In this document: positions 1 to 9,711 of the stretch, piece by piece | Layout: the number at the start of each line of letters is the position of its first letter | Position numbering within the stretch: the stretch's first letter is position 1 | NCBI GenBank assembly: GCA_004213175.1 | Contig: SHAT01000005.1 | Span: forward strand, 1-64,000 | DNA from: Pseudomonadota bacterium | Lineage (GTDB): Bacteria; SAR324; NAC60-12 | DNA: 64,000 bases | Direction of reading: 5' to 3' | Notes under the pieces: model-generated | The model's input: the letters and a program-made list of their open reading frames with translations, nothing else | What the model was told of the DNA's origin: nothing | The model's database searches: none | Made by a program: the position numbers and the translations under genes

Positions 1-650
1 TGAAGGCGTAAAGGTTTTTTCCCTCAGGAACAAACTTTTTGTGGTCAGCTCGCGTTTAATTCCGGATTTCATGTCGAGCCACGCAAAGTTGCTTCAGCTC
101 AAGTTAAATTATTTCCTGAAGAAATTCCGATTGTAACACATTCAGGTTCATGCGGTGCGATGATCCGGAAACATTATACAGATTTATTTAATAATGATGC
201 ACTGCAGTGCAAGTCTGAATCTGTCGCGAAACAAACTTATGGATTAACCGAATTTCTAGTGCATGTACTGAAAATAAAATTTGAAGACCTTGGTAATCCT
301 ATTAAAGTAACGTGGCATACTTCCTGTCATGTAAAAAGGGAAATGGAAATTAGGGATGCACCGAAGAAGTTATTACGTCAGTTAAAAGATGTTGAATTAC
401 TGGAACTTGAAAGAGAAGATGAATGTTCCAGATTTGGGTGAACATTTGCGATTAAAGAACAGCACATTTCCTCAGCCATGGTTAAAGACAAGGTTAATGA
501 TATTTCAAAACTGGTGCAAATGTCCTTTTAGGTGGGGGCTGTGGTTGTTTATTGAATATTTCTGGTGCAATGGAACATTCTGGAAATAAAACAGCTCATC
601 AACAAATTGCGGAATTTATTTGGCAACGTACCACTCACAATAAATCTTAA
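1..650 (+). pseudogene. Decayed LutA/YkgE-type Fe-S (CCG-domain) protein, 5' end outside window
   Basis: Translating across breaks gives the C-terminal half of a LutA-like lactate-utilisation Fe-S oxidoreductase: FPQEQTFCGQLAFNSG, then THSGSCGAMI, then ECSRFG, then TFAIKEQHISSAMV and GGGCGCLLNISGAM. The reading frame is broken three times: a one-base shortfall in the T run at 15-20, an in-frame TGA at 439-441 where the family has Gly, and a one-base shortfall in the A run at 507-510. Two cluster-motif positions are also changed: the usual QTCCGQ reads QTFCGQ, and ECCGFGG reads ECSRFG-stop. Homopolymer indels alone could be sequencing error, but the Cys losses and the stop are substitutions, so real decay is more likely. 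ORF-track entries at 160 and 389 are fragments of it. Confidence 0.8.
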
Positions 651-663
651 AATAAAAAATAAT

Positions 664-1671
664 ATGGCTACAGAACAGATGAGTTTAGATCAAATTGAGA
701 TTCTGGCAAATGAAGCTCTGATAGGAGCTGGAACACTTCCAGAATCTGCGAAGTCAGTGAGCAAAGCAGTGAGGTCTGCAGAACGAGACGGTATCCCTAG
801 TCATGGTATGCTCTACGTTCCAATATACTGTGAACATGTAAAGTGTGGAAAAGTTGACGGGTCTGCAGTTCCTGAATTAATCCAACCACGCCAGTCTGCG
901 ATTAAGGTGGATGCAAAAACAGGTTTTGCACATCCTGCAATCGACGCTGGATTTAATGAATTAATTCCTCTCGTTAAATCGAACGGCTGTGCCGGACTCA
1001 CAATCTTTAATTCCTACAACTGTGGGGTATTGGGTTATCATGTGGAACGCCTTGCTGAAGCAGATATAGTAGGAATAGGCTTTACAAATTCACCGGCTTC
1101 TATTGCACCAGTAGGAGGAAAAAAACCGGTTATTGGTACAAATCCATTTGCTCTCGCAGTTCCTGATTCTGCTGGAGGCGCAGCTTTCGTGCTTGACCAG
1201 AGCGCAAGTGTGGTTGCTAAAAGCGAAATTATGATGCGTGCACGTGAAGGGGAATCTATTCCTGAAGGCTGGGCTCTTGATCCTGAAGGCCAAAGCACGA
1301 CAGATCCAGAAATTGCCCTCAAAGGAAGTATGGCCCCGAGCGGTGGTTACAAAGGTTTTGGGATAGGTTTGCTAGTTGAAGTTATGGCAGCAGCACTCAG
1401 CGGTGCGGTTCTTGGAATTCAGGCAAGTCCGTTTTCTGGCACTACTGGCGGCCCACCTAGGACGGGACAGTGTTTCATTGCCTTTGATCCGGAGGCATAC
1501 TCTGGTGCTGAATTTTATGAGCGTATCTCTGCACTTGTAGATGCGATCCAGAGTCAGGATGGCGCACGTTTACCTGGCGAACGCCGCAAAAAAAATAGAC
1601 AAAGAATAGAACTCGAAGGTGTAGAAGTTTCTCAATCACTGATTGAAAAAATCCGTTCATTTTGTGTTTGA
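664..1671 (+). CDS. Ldh2-family NAD(P)-dependent 2-hydroxyacid dehydrogenase
   Basis: 335 residues from the ATG at 664; the longer track ORF from 565 runs into the lutA remnant and is not favoured. The protein belongs to the malate/L-sulfolactate/ureidoglycolate dehydrogenase family (YlbC/AllD/ComC/YiaK type), which uses NAD(P)H on 2-oxo or imino acids. The catalytic His of the SHG motif is at about residue 47 (DGIPSHGMLYVP). The dinucleotide-binding stretch APVGGKKPVIGTNPFALAVP and the C-terminal GSMAPSGGYKGFGIGLLVEV block are intact. The family's usual SHHFG-type motif reads NSYNCG here, so the substrate may differ from the characterised members. It sits directly behind the decayed Fe-S subunit gene. 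Exact substrate unknown; (R)-sulfolactate or another hydroxyacid are possibilities. Confidence 0.85.
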   Translation: MATEQMSLDQIEILANEALIGAGTLPESAKSVSKAVRSAERDGIPSHGMLYVPIYCEHVKCGKVDGSAVPELIQPRQSAIKVDAKTGFAHPAIDAGFNELIPLVKSNGCAGLTIFNSYNCGVLGYHVERLAEADIVGIGFTNSPASIAPVGGKKPVIGTNPFALAVPDSAGGAAFVLDQSASVVAKSEIMMRAREGESIPEGWALDPEGQSTTDPEIALKGSMAPSGGYKGFGIGLLVEVMAAALSGAVLGIQASPFSGTTGGPPRTGQCFIAFDPEAYSGAEFYERISALVDAIQSQDGARLPGERRKKNRQRIELEGVEVSQSLIEKIRSFCV

Positions 1672-1775
1672 AAAATGTTAACAATTTAAACGCTCACCGT
1701 AATTCTCACTTTGCCTCCCTTGGGGATATTACAATCTTCAAAGAGAATTATATTTGAATGATTATATTTCAGAAA

Positions 1776-2003
1776 CTATTCTAAGCATTGAACACGTGCT
1801 CGTGTGTAAGGTCCAAAATCTTCTTCCTCTAAAATTTTAAAATCACCGTGGCAGTGTCTAAGTGCCCGCTCCTTTAACTGCTCACGTATTCCTGTTTTGA
1901 AAATTATGTATTGTGGTTCAGATACACAACTGAAGAGCGATAGCAGTAAAAGCAGTTTTGAACATAAGATTAAAATTTTCAGCATTTGCCTTTTAAGAGC
2001 CAT
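1776..2003 (-). CDS. Small probable lipoprotein (family of two in this window)
   Basis: 75 residues, overlapping the 3' end of rarA by 11 bases; a start at Met7 is equally possible. It has a strongly hydrophobic N-terminus ending in LLLLSLFSC, which resembles a type II signal peptide although Phe at -2 is unusual. The short mature part ends ALRHC..DFKILEEEDF..RVQCLE. This tail resembles the other mini-lipoprotein at 14215-14421 (AFERCGNKYKIIAYEDD..IKCLE), including both cysteines. Function unknown; probably periplasmic or membrane-anchored. Confidence 0.6.
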   Translation of the reverse strand: MALKRQMLKILILCSKLLLLLSLFSCVSEPQYIIFKTGIREQLKERALRHCHGDFKILEEEDFGPYTRARVQCLE

Positions 2004-4200
2004 TAGTCGTTTTCTTACAGAATTTCATGAACAGACAGACACTTCGCCACTTAACTATGTTTCCGGCCACTTCACTCAAGAAAATTTCCAGTAAATTATT
2101 CAACTGATCAGCAGTAAAATGTGATGATAAAAGTTTCCAGTAATTGGATTGACTATTTTCAGGTTGAACTGCAAACCATTGTTCGATTTGCGATGTCCGA
2201 ATTAGGGTTGGTGTGAAGAACTCTTTAACCTGCCAGCGAATGATGTCCCAATCCGCCGATTCCAGTTCATTACGCAGAGTTTTAGGTGTCCAGTTGCAGC
2301 GCGTGTTTTCAGAATCGTTATATATTTCCTCTTCTGCGGATTTTAGATTATTCAGAAATTTTGGTTCCATATTTCCTTCCGGAATTAGTTCTGAAAGACG
2401 CTGTCCAAGTGCAGGCACTGTTTCCACGATGACGAAGAAACCATCCGGTAAAATCCAAGGTTTTAAAGTTTCCAGGAAGGCTGTTTTATTTTGGTGGTTT
2501 TGCAGTATGTTACGCCCAACAATCCGTTCAAAACCTAAATCAGGAATTTCGAATGCCTTCGGATTTCCGGAACTGTCCTGTACTATTTTAGGTTTAATTC
2601 CAGAAGATGGATTTTTGAACATTGTGCTGAGTGTTTGTTTTTCTTCGGAAGAATATACAAGCGCATAAAGATTTTCTTCAGGAATCTGACGCAGAAATTC
2701 ACCGAGTAGTAACCCGTCTGCGGCATTAAGAACAAGTGCCATAATATTACGTGATAGTTTGCTCCATTTTAGCAAAATGTCACGGATTTCATTAAGTAAT
2801 TCGCCTGAACTGCCAATGGTTCGGGCTTCCCAGTAATTTGAGTTTTCTGATTGTTCAACCGCTGATTGAGAAAGAAAAGCTGCCAGTTGGGCTTCCCGAT
2901 GTCTTGCCACATTATCCTTGATTGTTGCTTCATAACCTTGATTGGACGGCTGATAAAAAATCCTCCCCTGTAAAACATCCGGAAGGTATTGCTGTGCAAC
3001 CCAGTGATCACGGAATGCATGCGGGTAGAGGTAACCTTCTCCGTGACCAAATGCCTTCCCGTCTCGGTTTCCATCTTTGAGCATGTCAGGGACCTCGTCA
3101 GATTTTTCCTTACGTACGACCGAAATTGCGTCAAAAAAAGCGAAAACAGAGTTGCTCTTTGGTGCAGTACTTAAATATAAACAAGATTGTGCAAGGTGGT
3201 AACGTCCCTCCGGCATTCCTACATAATCAAATGCCTGTGATGCGGATGTAACAACAGCTAATGCGTGTGGATCTGCCATTCCTACATCTTCACTGGCAAA
3301 AATGAGCATTCTTCGAAAAATGAATCTCGGGTCTTCACCTGCCTCTATCATTTTCGCCATCCAAAAAAGTGCAGCATCCGGATCTGAACCACGCATAGAT
3401 TTAATAAAAGCGGAAATTGTGTCAAAATGTGCGTCTCCGTCTTTGTCATAAAGTACTGCCCGTTGCTGAATTGATTCTTCTGCAATTTCCAAAGTTATCT
3501 TTAGGATATCTTCAGAGTTAGCTTCACTTGTTAGCACCGCTAGTTCGAGCGCATTTAATGCAGTCCTGGCGTCACCGCCAGCTACATTTGCAAGGTGCTG
3601 ACGAGCACGGTCTTCGATGACTATTTTTTTTTCTCCAAACCCACGTTCCGGATCTGAGAGTGCTTGTAAGATTATATCCTCAACTTCATCTGAATTAAGG
3701 GATTGAAGCTGAAAAATTCTGGATCGGCTTACGAGTGCTTTGTTGACTTCAAAATATGGATTTTCTGTAGTCGCACCTATTAAGATTATGGTACCGTTTT
3801 CAACATGTGGTAGAAGGGCATCCTGTTGAGCTTTGTTGAAACGGTGAACTTCATCGATAAACAAAACAGCACGTTGCTGTTGTTCTGCGCGTGCTTTTTT
3901 GGCGGTTTCTATACAATTACGGATTTCAGTGATTCCTGATAAAACCGCATTTATGGAAATAAATTCAGCTTGAGTTGTATTGGCAATTATACGGGCAAGT
4001 GTAGTCTTGCCTGTTCCTGGAGGTCCATAAAAGATCAGGCTCGACAATTGATCAGCCTGAATGGCACGTCGCAAAAGACGTCCCGGTGCCAAAATGTGGC
4101 TTTGGCCGACAAACTCTTCAATTGTCCTCGGACGCATACGGTCCGCTAAAGGAGCTTCTTTACGGATTTGAATTTCGTGTGTGTGTTCAAATAAATTCAC
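1993..4200 (-). CDS. rarA: RarA/MgsA replication-associated ATPase fused to a methyltransferase-like domain
   Basis: 735 residues, against about 440 for ordinary RarA. The N-terminal part is a AAA+ clamp-loader-like ATPase acting at stalled replication forks: Walker [10 protein letters not shown] at about residues 59-67 and Walker [10 protein letters not shown], followed by the MgsA C-terminal region ([23 protein letters not shown]). From about residue 440 a second domain follows with features of a SAM-dependent methyltransferase fold: [16 protein letters not shown] like motif [13 protein letters not shown], and a strand [16 protein letters not shown]. RarA-plus-extra-domain fusions are known in cyanobacteria and some other bacteria. 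The start codon is GTG; the next ATG would remove the conserved [11 protein letters not shown]-terminus. Divergent from ligA. Confidence 0.92.
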   Translation of the reverse strand: MNLFEHTHEIQIRKEAPLADRMRPRTIEEFVGQSHILAPGRLLRRAIQADQLSSLIFYGPPGTGKTTLARIIANTTQAEFISINAVLSGITEIRNCIETAKKARAEQQQRAVLFIDEVHRFNKAQQDALLPHVENGTIILIGATTENPYFEVNKALVSRSRIFQLQSLNSDEVEDIILQALSDPERGFGEKKIVIEDRARQHLANVAGGDARTALNALELAVLTSEANSEDILKITLEIAEESIQQRAVLYDKDGDAHFDTISAFIKSMRGSDPDAALFWMAKMIEAGEDPRFIFRRMLIFASEDVGMADPHALAVVTSASQAFDYVGMPEGRYHLAQSCLYLSTAPKSNSVFAFFDAISVVRKEKSDEVPDMLKDGNRDGKAFGHGEGYLYPHAFRDHWVAQQYLPDVLQGRIFYQPSNQGYEATIKDNVARHREAQLAAFLSQSAVEQSENSNYWEARTIGSSGELLNEIRDILLKWSKLSRNIMALVLNAADGLLLGEFLRQIPEENLYALVYSSEEKQTLSTMFKNPSSGIKPKIVQDSSGNPKAFEIPDLGFERIVGRNILQNHQNKTAFLETLKPWILPDGFFVIVETVPALGQRLSELIPEGNMEPKFLNNLKSAEEEIYNDSENTRCNWTPKTLRNELESADWDIIRWQVKEFFTPTLIRTSQIEQWFAVQPENSQSNYWKLLSSHFTADQLNNLLEIFLSEVAGNIVKWRSVCLFMKFCKKTTNGS

Positions 4201-4257
4201 TTAGAAGCCTGTCTATTTTTAGAAATGAATGGAACTTTTACTACTGAGTTTATATAG

Positions 4258-6336
<2,079 letters not shown>

Positions 6337-6435
6337 ATGAACTGATTCGTAACTAATACTTGCTGTATGAGAACATTGTTTAATAATATCAATTATTAAT
6401 TTCCTTATTCCTGATGTAAGCTATAAGGGTTCTAA

Positions 6436-6600
6436 ATGGAAAGGCATAGCACCTGGAAAAAATTCAAGAGCTTGTTTCACGAAATTCAAATAGATACTCT
6501 TATTGGACTTGAATTAAAATCTGTCTTTCTGGTCAAGTCTGAGATGAAAATAGAACAAAATTATCAGGATATACTAACCAGTATTAAGAATATTAGCTAA
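6436..6600 (+). CDS. Possible small ORF of 54 residues
   Basis: This lies in the 391-base ligA-galU spacer and is below the track's size limit. An ATG preceded by AAGGG at a six-base distance opens a 54-codon frame, MERHSTWKKFKSLFHEIQ... ending SIKNIS. The product would be a soluble, basic, helical peptide with no signal sequence. I recognise no family. The good Shine-Dalgarno spacing is the only positive evidence, so it may be a chance ORF. Confidence 0.3.
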   Translation: MERHSTWKKFKSLFHEIQIDTLIGLELKSVFLVKSEMKIEQNYQDILTSIKNIS

Positions 6601-6610
6601 ATTTGAATTG

Positions 6611-6638
6611 ATACTGAGAATTTCAGTATATTTTCTTT
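6611..6638 (+). terminator. Possible hairpin/terminator upstream of galU
   Basis: A perfect 7-bp stem (ATACTGA / TCAGTAT) with a five-base loop is followed by a T-rich stretch (ATTTTCTTT). The stem has low GC, so termination would be weak. It could end a transcript of ligA or of the small ORF at 6436. The rest of the 6601-6727 spacer is AT-rich and holds nothing else I recognise. Confidence 0.35.
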
Positions 6639-6727
6639 ACAAACACTGTTAGATAATTATCTGCATAGAAATATTCTAACTACTGAATACTGAAGATCAC
6701 ATAAAAACATATTACTTGAAAATATAA

Positions 6728-7612
6728 ATGAAAGGTGTAATTTTAGCCGCTGGCTATGCGACTCGTTTTTTGCCTGCCTCAAAAACAATCCCCAAGGAAA
6801 TGTTTCCTCTGATTGACCGTCCGGCCATTGATTTCATTGTACAGGAAATGGTTGATTCAGGTATACACGATATCTTGCTGGTATCTTCGCGCAGAAAAAA
6901 AGTAATGGAGGATTATTTTGATCGTGAAGTAGAGCTTTCTTCCGCATTTTCGGAGTCCCAAGAATATGAAAAACTGAAAGTAATAAAACCGATAAAGGCT
7001 AATATTTTCACACTGCGTCAGCAGTATATGATGGGTACAGGGAATGCGTTGATGTTGGTGGAACCGTTTGTGAATAATGAACCGTTTGTGGTAGCCTATC
7101 CGGATGATATTGTGTTGGGTGAGAAACCTCTTTCCAAACAACTGATTGAGACCTGGGAAAAAACTGGCGACACAGTTTTGAGTGTTCAGGAATTGAGTGA
7201 AGATCAATTATCGCGTTACGGTGTGATTAATAAGGAAGGTGAAGGAAAAATTATGAAAGTCAAAAATATGGTGGAGAAACCGAAACCTGGTACGGCACCC
7301 AGCCGCTTTGTTTCTTTCGGACGTTATCTCTACACGCCAGAACTTTTTAATGCACTGCGAGCTAGCGACAAAAGACAATCTTCAAAAAGTGAATTTACTC
7401 AAACGGAAGCCATCAACCAAATGGCCAAAAATAGAAACGTTTCAGCGTTACAATTCGAAGGAACACGTTATGATTTGGGAGATCCACTGGGGTTTCTGAC
7501 TTCCGCAATGCAAATAGGTTTGCAGCGCATGGAATTCAAGGGTGATTTACTAGATGAAATGCGGAGACTGCTTAAACTGCATGACGATCCTAAGGGGGAA
7601 AACATCCATTAA
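6728..7612 (+). CDS. galU: UTP--glucose-1-phosphate uridylyltransferase
   Basis: 294 residues, typical length. It makes UDP-glucose from UTP and glucose-1-phosphate, feeding surface polysaccharide and LPS synthesis. The nucleotidyltransferase signature GYATRFLPASKTIPKEMFP is at the N-terminus, followed by the substrate-binding segment FVVAYPDDIVLG, then YGVINKEG and MVEKPKPGTAPS. The gene stands alone between two long spacers. Confidence 0.96.
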   Translation: MKGVILAAGYATRFLPASKTIPKEMFPLIDRPAIDFIVQEMVDSGIHDILLVSSRRKKVMEDYFDREVELSSAFSESQEYEKLKVIKPIKANIFTLRQQYMMGTGNALMLVEPFVNNEPFVVAYPDDIVLGEKPLSKQLIETWEKTGDTVLSVQELSEDQLSRYGVINKEGEGKIMKVKNMVEKPKPGTAPSRFVSFGRYLYTPELFNALRASDKRQSSKSEFTQTEAINQMAKNRNVSALQFEGTRYDLGDPLGFLTSAMQIGLQRMEFKGDLLDEMRRLLKLHDDPKGENIH

Positions 7613-7762
7613 ATTCATTTTTCTGTTGTTTCTGTATAATGCTTTAATCCTCTGTTTTAGTTTCATGGATGTTTTTTACACCAGGAAATCTCTGACTGTA
7701 AATATATCATAGTCCAAAATAAATCCACCAAGATTTAAATCAGTCTTTAATAGAAAAAGTAG

Positions 7763-7910
7763 TTGACTTCTAACTTGCATAAACTATTTGTTTACTCCCC
7801 TTGGTATATAAAGAACAAACCATCATCAATATTTGTACCACCGGGGAGGAAGCTGAGTTGTCTGTCATTTCACTGAGGCAAATAATTTTAAGTATTTTTC
7901 AGTGATTCTG
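7763..7910 (+). other. Structured spacer: promoter-like site plus two stems (possible RNA element)
   Basis: Most of the 408-base galU-phosphatase spacer has no ORF. Inside it, a TTGACT box at 7763-7768 is followed about 25-30 bases later by CTCCCC-TT-GGTA (7795-7806), which can pair with TACCA-C-CGGGGAG (7836-7848). A second pairing joins TCACTGA (7872-7878) and TCAGTGA (7901-7907). The GC-rich first stem stands out in an AT-rich spacer. This could be a 5' leader of the downstream phosphatase gene or a small RNA. It matches no riboswitch class that I can recognise, and the -10 box is poor. Confidence 0.35.
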
Positions 7911-8020
7911 TAAAGTAATCTGAATTATGAAAAGTAATTTTACTAAATAAAGTGTATAAAAAATTGATTTATCTATTTTTTATATCAGTAACATAAATAA
8001 TCAAACAAGGAAAAATAATA

Positions 8021-8632
8021 ATGAAAGAATCGGAAATAATATTAATCCGCCATGGCGAGACTGAGTGGAATTCTCAGCAGCGTATGCAGGGGCATTCTAA
8101 CAGTGATCTTTCCGCAGAGGGGCGGGACCAAATTCAGGCGCTCGGTAAATGGATGAAAAACGTCTCCTTTGATCACATTTATTCCAGCGATTCTCAACGT
8201 GCCCAGCAAACTGCAAAGGCAATTACTCAGTATTCAGGACATACGCTGCAACTTGATCAACGTATCCGCGAAAAAAATCTTGGTGTTTTCGAAGGACTAA
8301 CATCTGATGAAGCTAGAGGAAGATTTCCAGATGTATATCACCTTTTCAAAACTTCAGGCAGAAACTATGTGATCGATAAAGGAGAAAGTACTCAGCAGCT
8401 TCTGGATCGTTCTTTGGAATTCATTGAAGACATACGTTTAAGACATCCGGATCAAAGAGTTGTGATGGTTACGCACGGCGGGGTCGTGAGGGTTTTAATG
8501 AAGTATACACTCGGGCTGTCCATCGATACCCCCACAAATTTCCTGATTAAGAACACTGGAATTTTTCGTTTAATCTGGAAAGAAAATTGGCTGGTTAAGC
8601 AAATGGGTGTAGTTTCTCATTTGGAAAAATAG
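8021..8632 (+). CDS. Histidine phosphatase family protein (phosphoglycerate-mutase-like)
   Basis: 203 residues. The N-terminal LIRHGETEWNSQQRMQGH motif holds the catalytic phospho-accepting His of the RHG superfamily. The second conserved His lies in VVMVTHGGVVRVLM. The family includes cofactor-dependent phosphoglycerate mutases, GpmB/CobC-type phosphatases and others; size and sequence fit the GpmB/CobC-like phosphatases better than glycolytic mutase. It is preceded by a good ribosome-binding site (AAGGAAAAATAATAATG) and the structured spacer above. Physiological substrate not predictable. Confidence 0.88.
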   Translation: MKESEIILIRHGETEWNSQQRMQGHSNSDLSAEGRDQIQALGKWMKNVSFDHIYSSDSQRAQQTAKAITQYSGHTLQLDQRIREKNLGVFEGLTSDEARGRFPDVYHLFKTSGRNYVIDKGESTQQLLDRSLEFIEDIRLRHPDQRVVMVTHGGVVRVLMKYTLGLSIDTPTNFLIKNTGIFRLIWKENWLVKQMGVVSHLEK

Positions 8633-8697
8633 AAACAACCATTTTTTCATTCATGTGATAATCTGGCATTGGCGTTTAATTTCTAAATCTATACTAT

Positions 8698-9498
8698 TTG
8701 ACCTTATACATATTAGCTGTAATCTTGAAAATTCTTAAAATACTTAGCGGAATAAAACAAGAAAAATTGTTGTGGGAAAATAAGGTCTCTGGAGTAACAG
8801 TTCAGGTTTGGGAAAAGGATGATCGCCGCGAATTACGTTTTGGCAACCATATTATGCAGAGCGTTATATTAAAAAAACATCCTGATCAATTGGTATTACC
8901 TTATTCCCGTTTCATGGTGCTTGGACTGCTTTTCTGTCCTGCCCCAAAATCAGTTTTGCATATAGGTCTTGGGGGAGGCAGTATTGTACGCTGGATGCAC
9001 GGCGAGTTCCCTGATCTTAAGCAAACTGTCGTCGAAGTCAATTCTGGAGTAATAGAGGCAGCACACCGTTTTTTTGAGTTACCGTATGACAAACGTTTGC
9101 GAGTGTTGTGCGCGGATGCAGCAGAGAGTATTCCAACTCTAAAGGAAAAATATGATCTCATTATCCTTGATGCTTTTGGTGATTATGGGGCTCCTGAAGA
9201 ACTTAAAGGGATTGATTTCTTAAACAAACTTCGCACTTGTATGAATCAACAGAGTTGGCTTGTGGGAAATTTGTGGACAGTGACTGGAGATTTTGAAGAA
9301 AAGCGTGGGCTTTGGAAATCCACTTTTCAACAGGTATTGGAAGCACGTGCAAACCGGAAGGGAAACATGATTCTTTACGGCAGCAAACTTCCACAACTTC
9401 CAGAGAAGAAGGAATTTGAAGATACGGCAAAAAAATTACAAAAACTTCATGGGCTTGAATTTCGCAAAATGCTGGGTGAATTACATAAGGTGTTTTGA
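8698..9498 (+). CDS. Spermidine-synthase-like (SpeE fold) methyltransferase-type protein
   Basis: Up to 266 residues from a TTG start; no in-frame ATG occurs before the conserved region, and a second TTG at 8725 is also possible. The SpeE-like Rossmann core is visible: SVLHIGLGGGSIVRWMH (nucleotide-binding glycine loop), TVVEVNSGVIEAAHRFF, and LIILDAFGDYGAPEEL. Many such stand-alone proteins are annotated spermidine synthase although their activity is unproven. No SpeD/AdoMet decarboxylase is next to it, so polyamine synthesis is only one option. Confidence 0.75.
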   Translation: MTLYILAVILKILKILSGIKQEKLLWENKVSGVTVQVWEKDDRRELRFGNHIMQSVILKKHPDQLVLPYSRFMVLGLLFCPAPKSVLHIGLGGGSIVRWMHGEFPDLKQTVVEVNSGVIEAAHRFFELPYDKRLRVLCADAAESIPTLKEKYDLIILDAFGDYGAPEELKGIDFLNKLRTCMNQQSWLVGNLWTVTGDFEEKRGLWKSTFQQVLEARANRKGNMILYGSKLPQLPEKKEFEDTAKKLQKLHGLEFRKMLGELHKVF

Positions 9499-9643
9499 AG
9501 TTAATTCCTTATTTTTTCTATAGAGATTGTGGAGGAATTATATAGAAACAAATAGGTTTACAATATTTGTCTTCAAGAAAGTACCGTAATGTCGTAAATT
9601 TAAAATCTCTCCCATTGTCACTAAATTCCATAGAGTGTTTCCT

Positions 9644-9711
9644 AACTTTCTATAGATCTTCACAAGTGCAAGTCTCCCAAGCTCTTCAAACGATTCAACT
9701 TTCTATAAATC
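9644..9711. repeat. Short imperfect direct repeats in convergent spacer
   Basis: AACTTTCTATAGATC at 9644-9658 recurs as AACTTTCTATAAATC at 9697-9711 (14 of 15 bases), 53 bases apart. A related TTTCTATAGAGAT lies near 9514-9526. They sit between the convergent ends of the SpeE-like gene and the transglycosylase; the second copy overlaps the transglycosylase stop codon. Meaning unknown; may be chance. Confidence 0.3.

Noticed and set aside
2213-2668. 151-residue + strand ORF
   Set aside because: Antisense to the well-supported rarA fusion gene; composition is that of a shadow frame.
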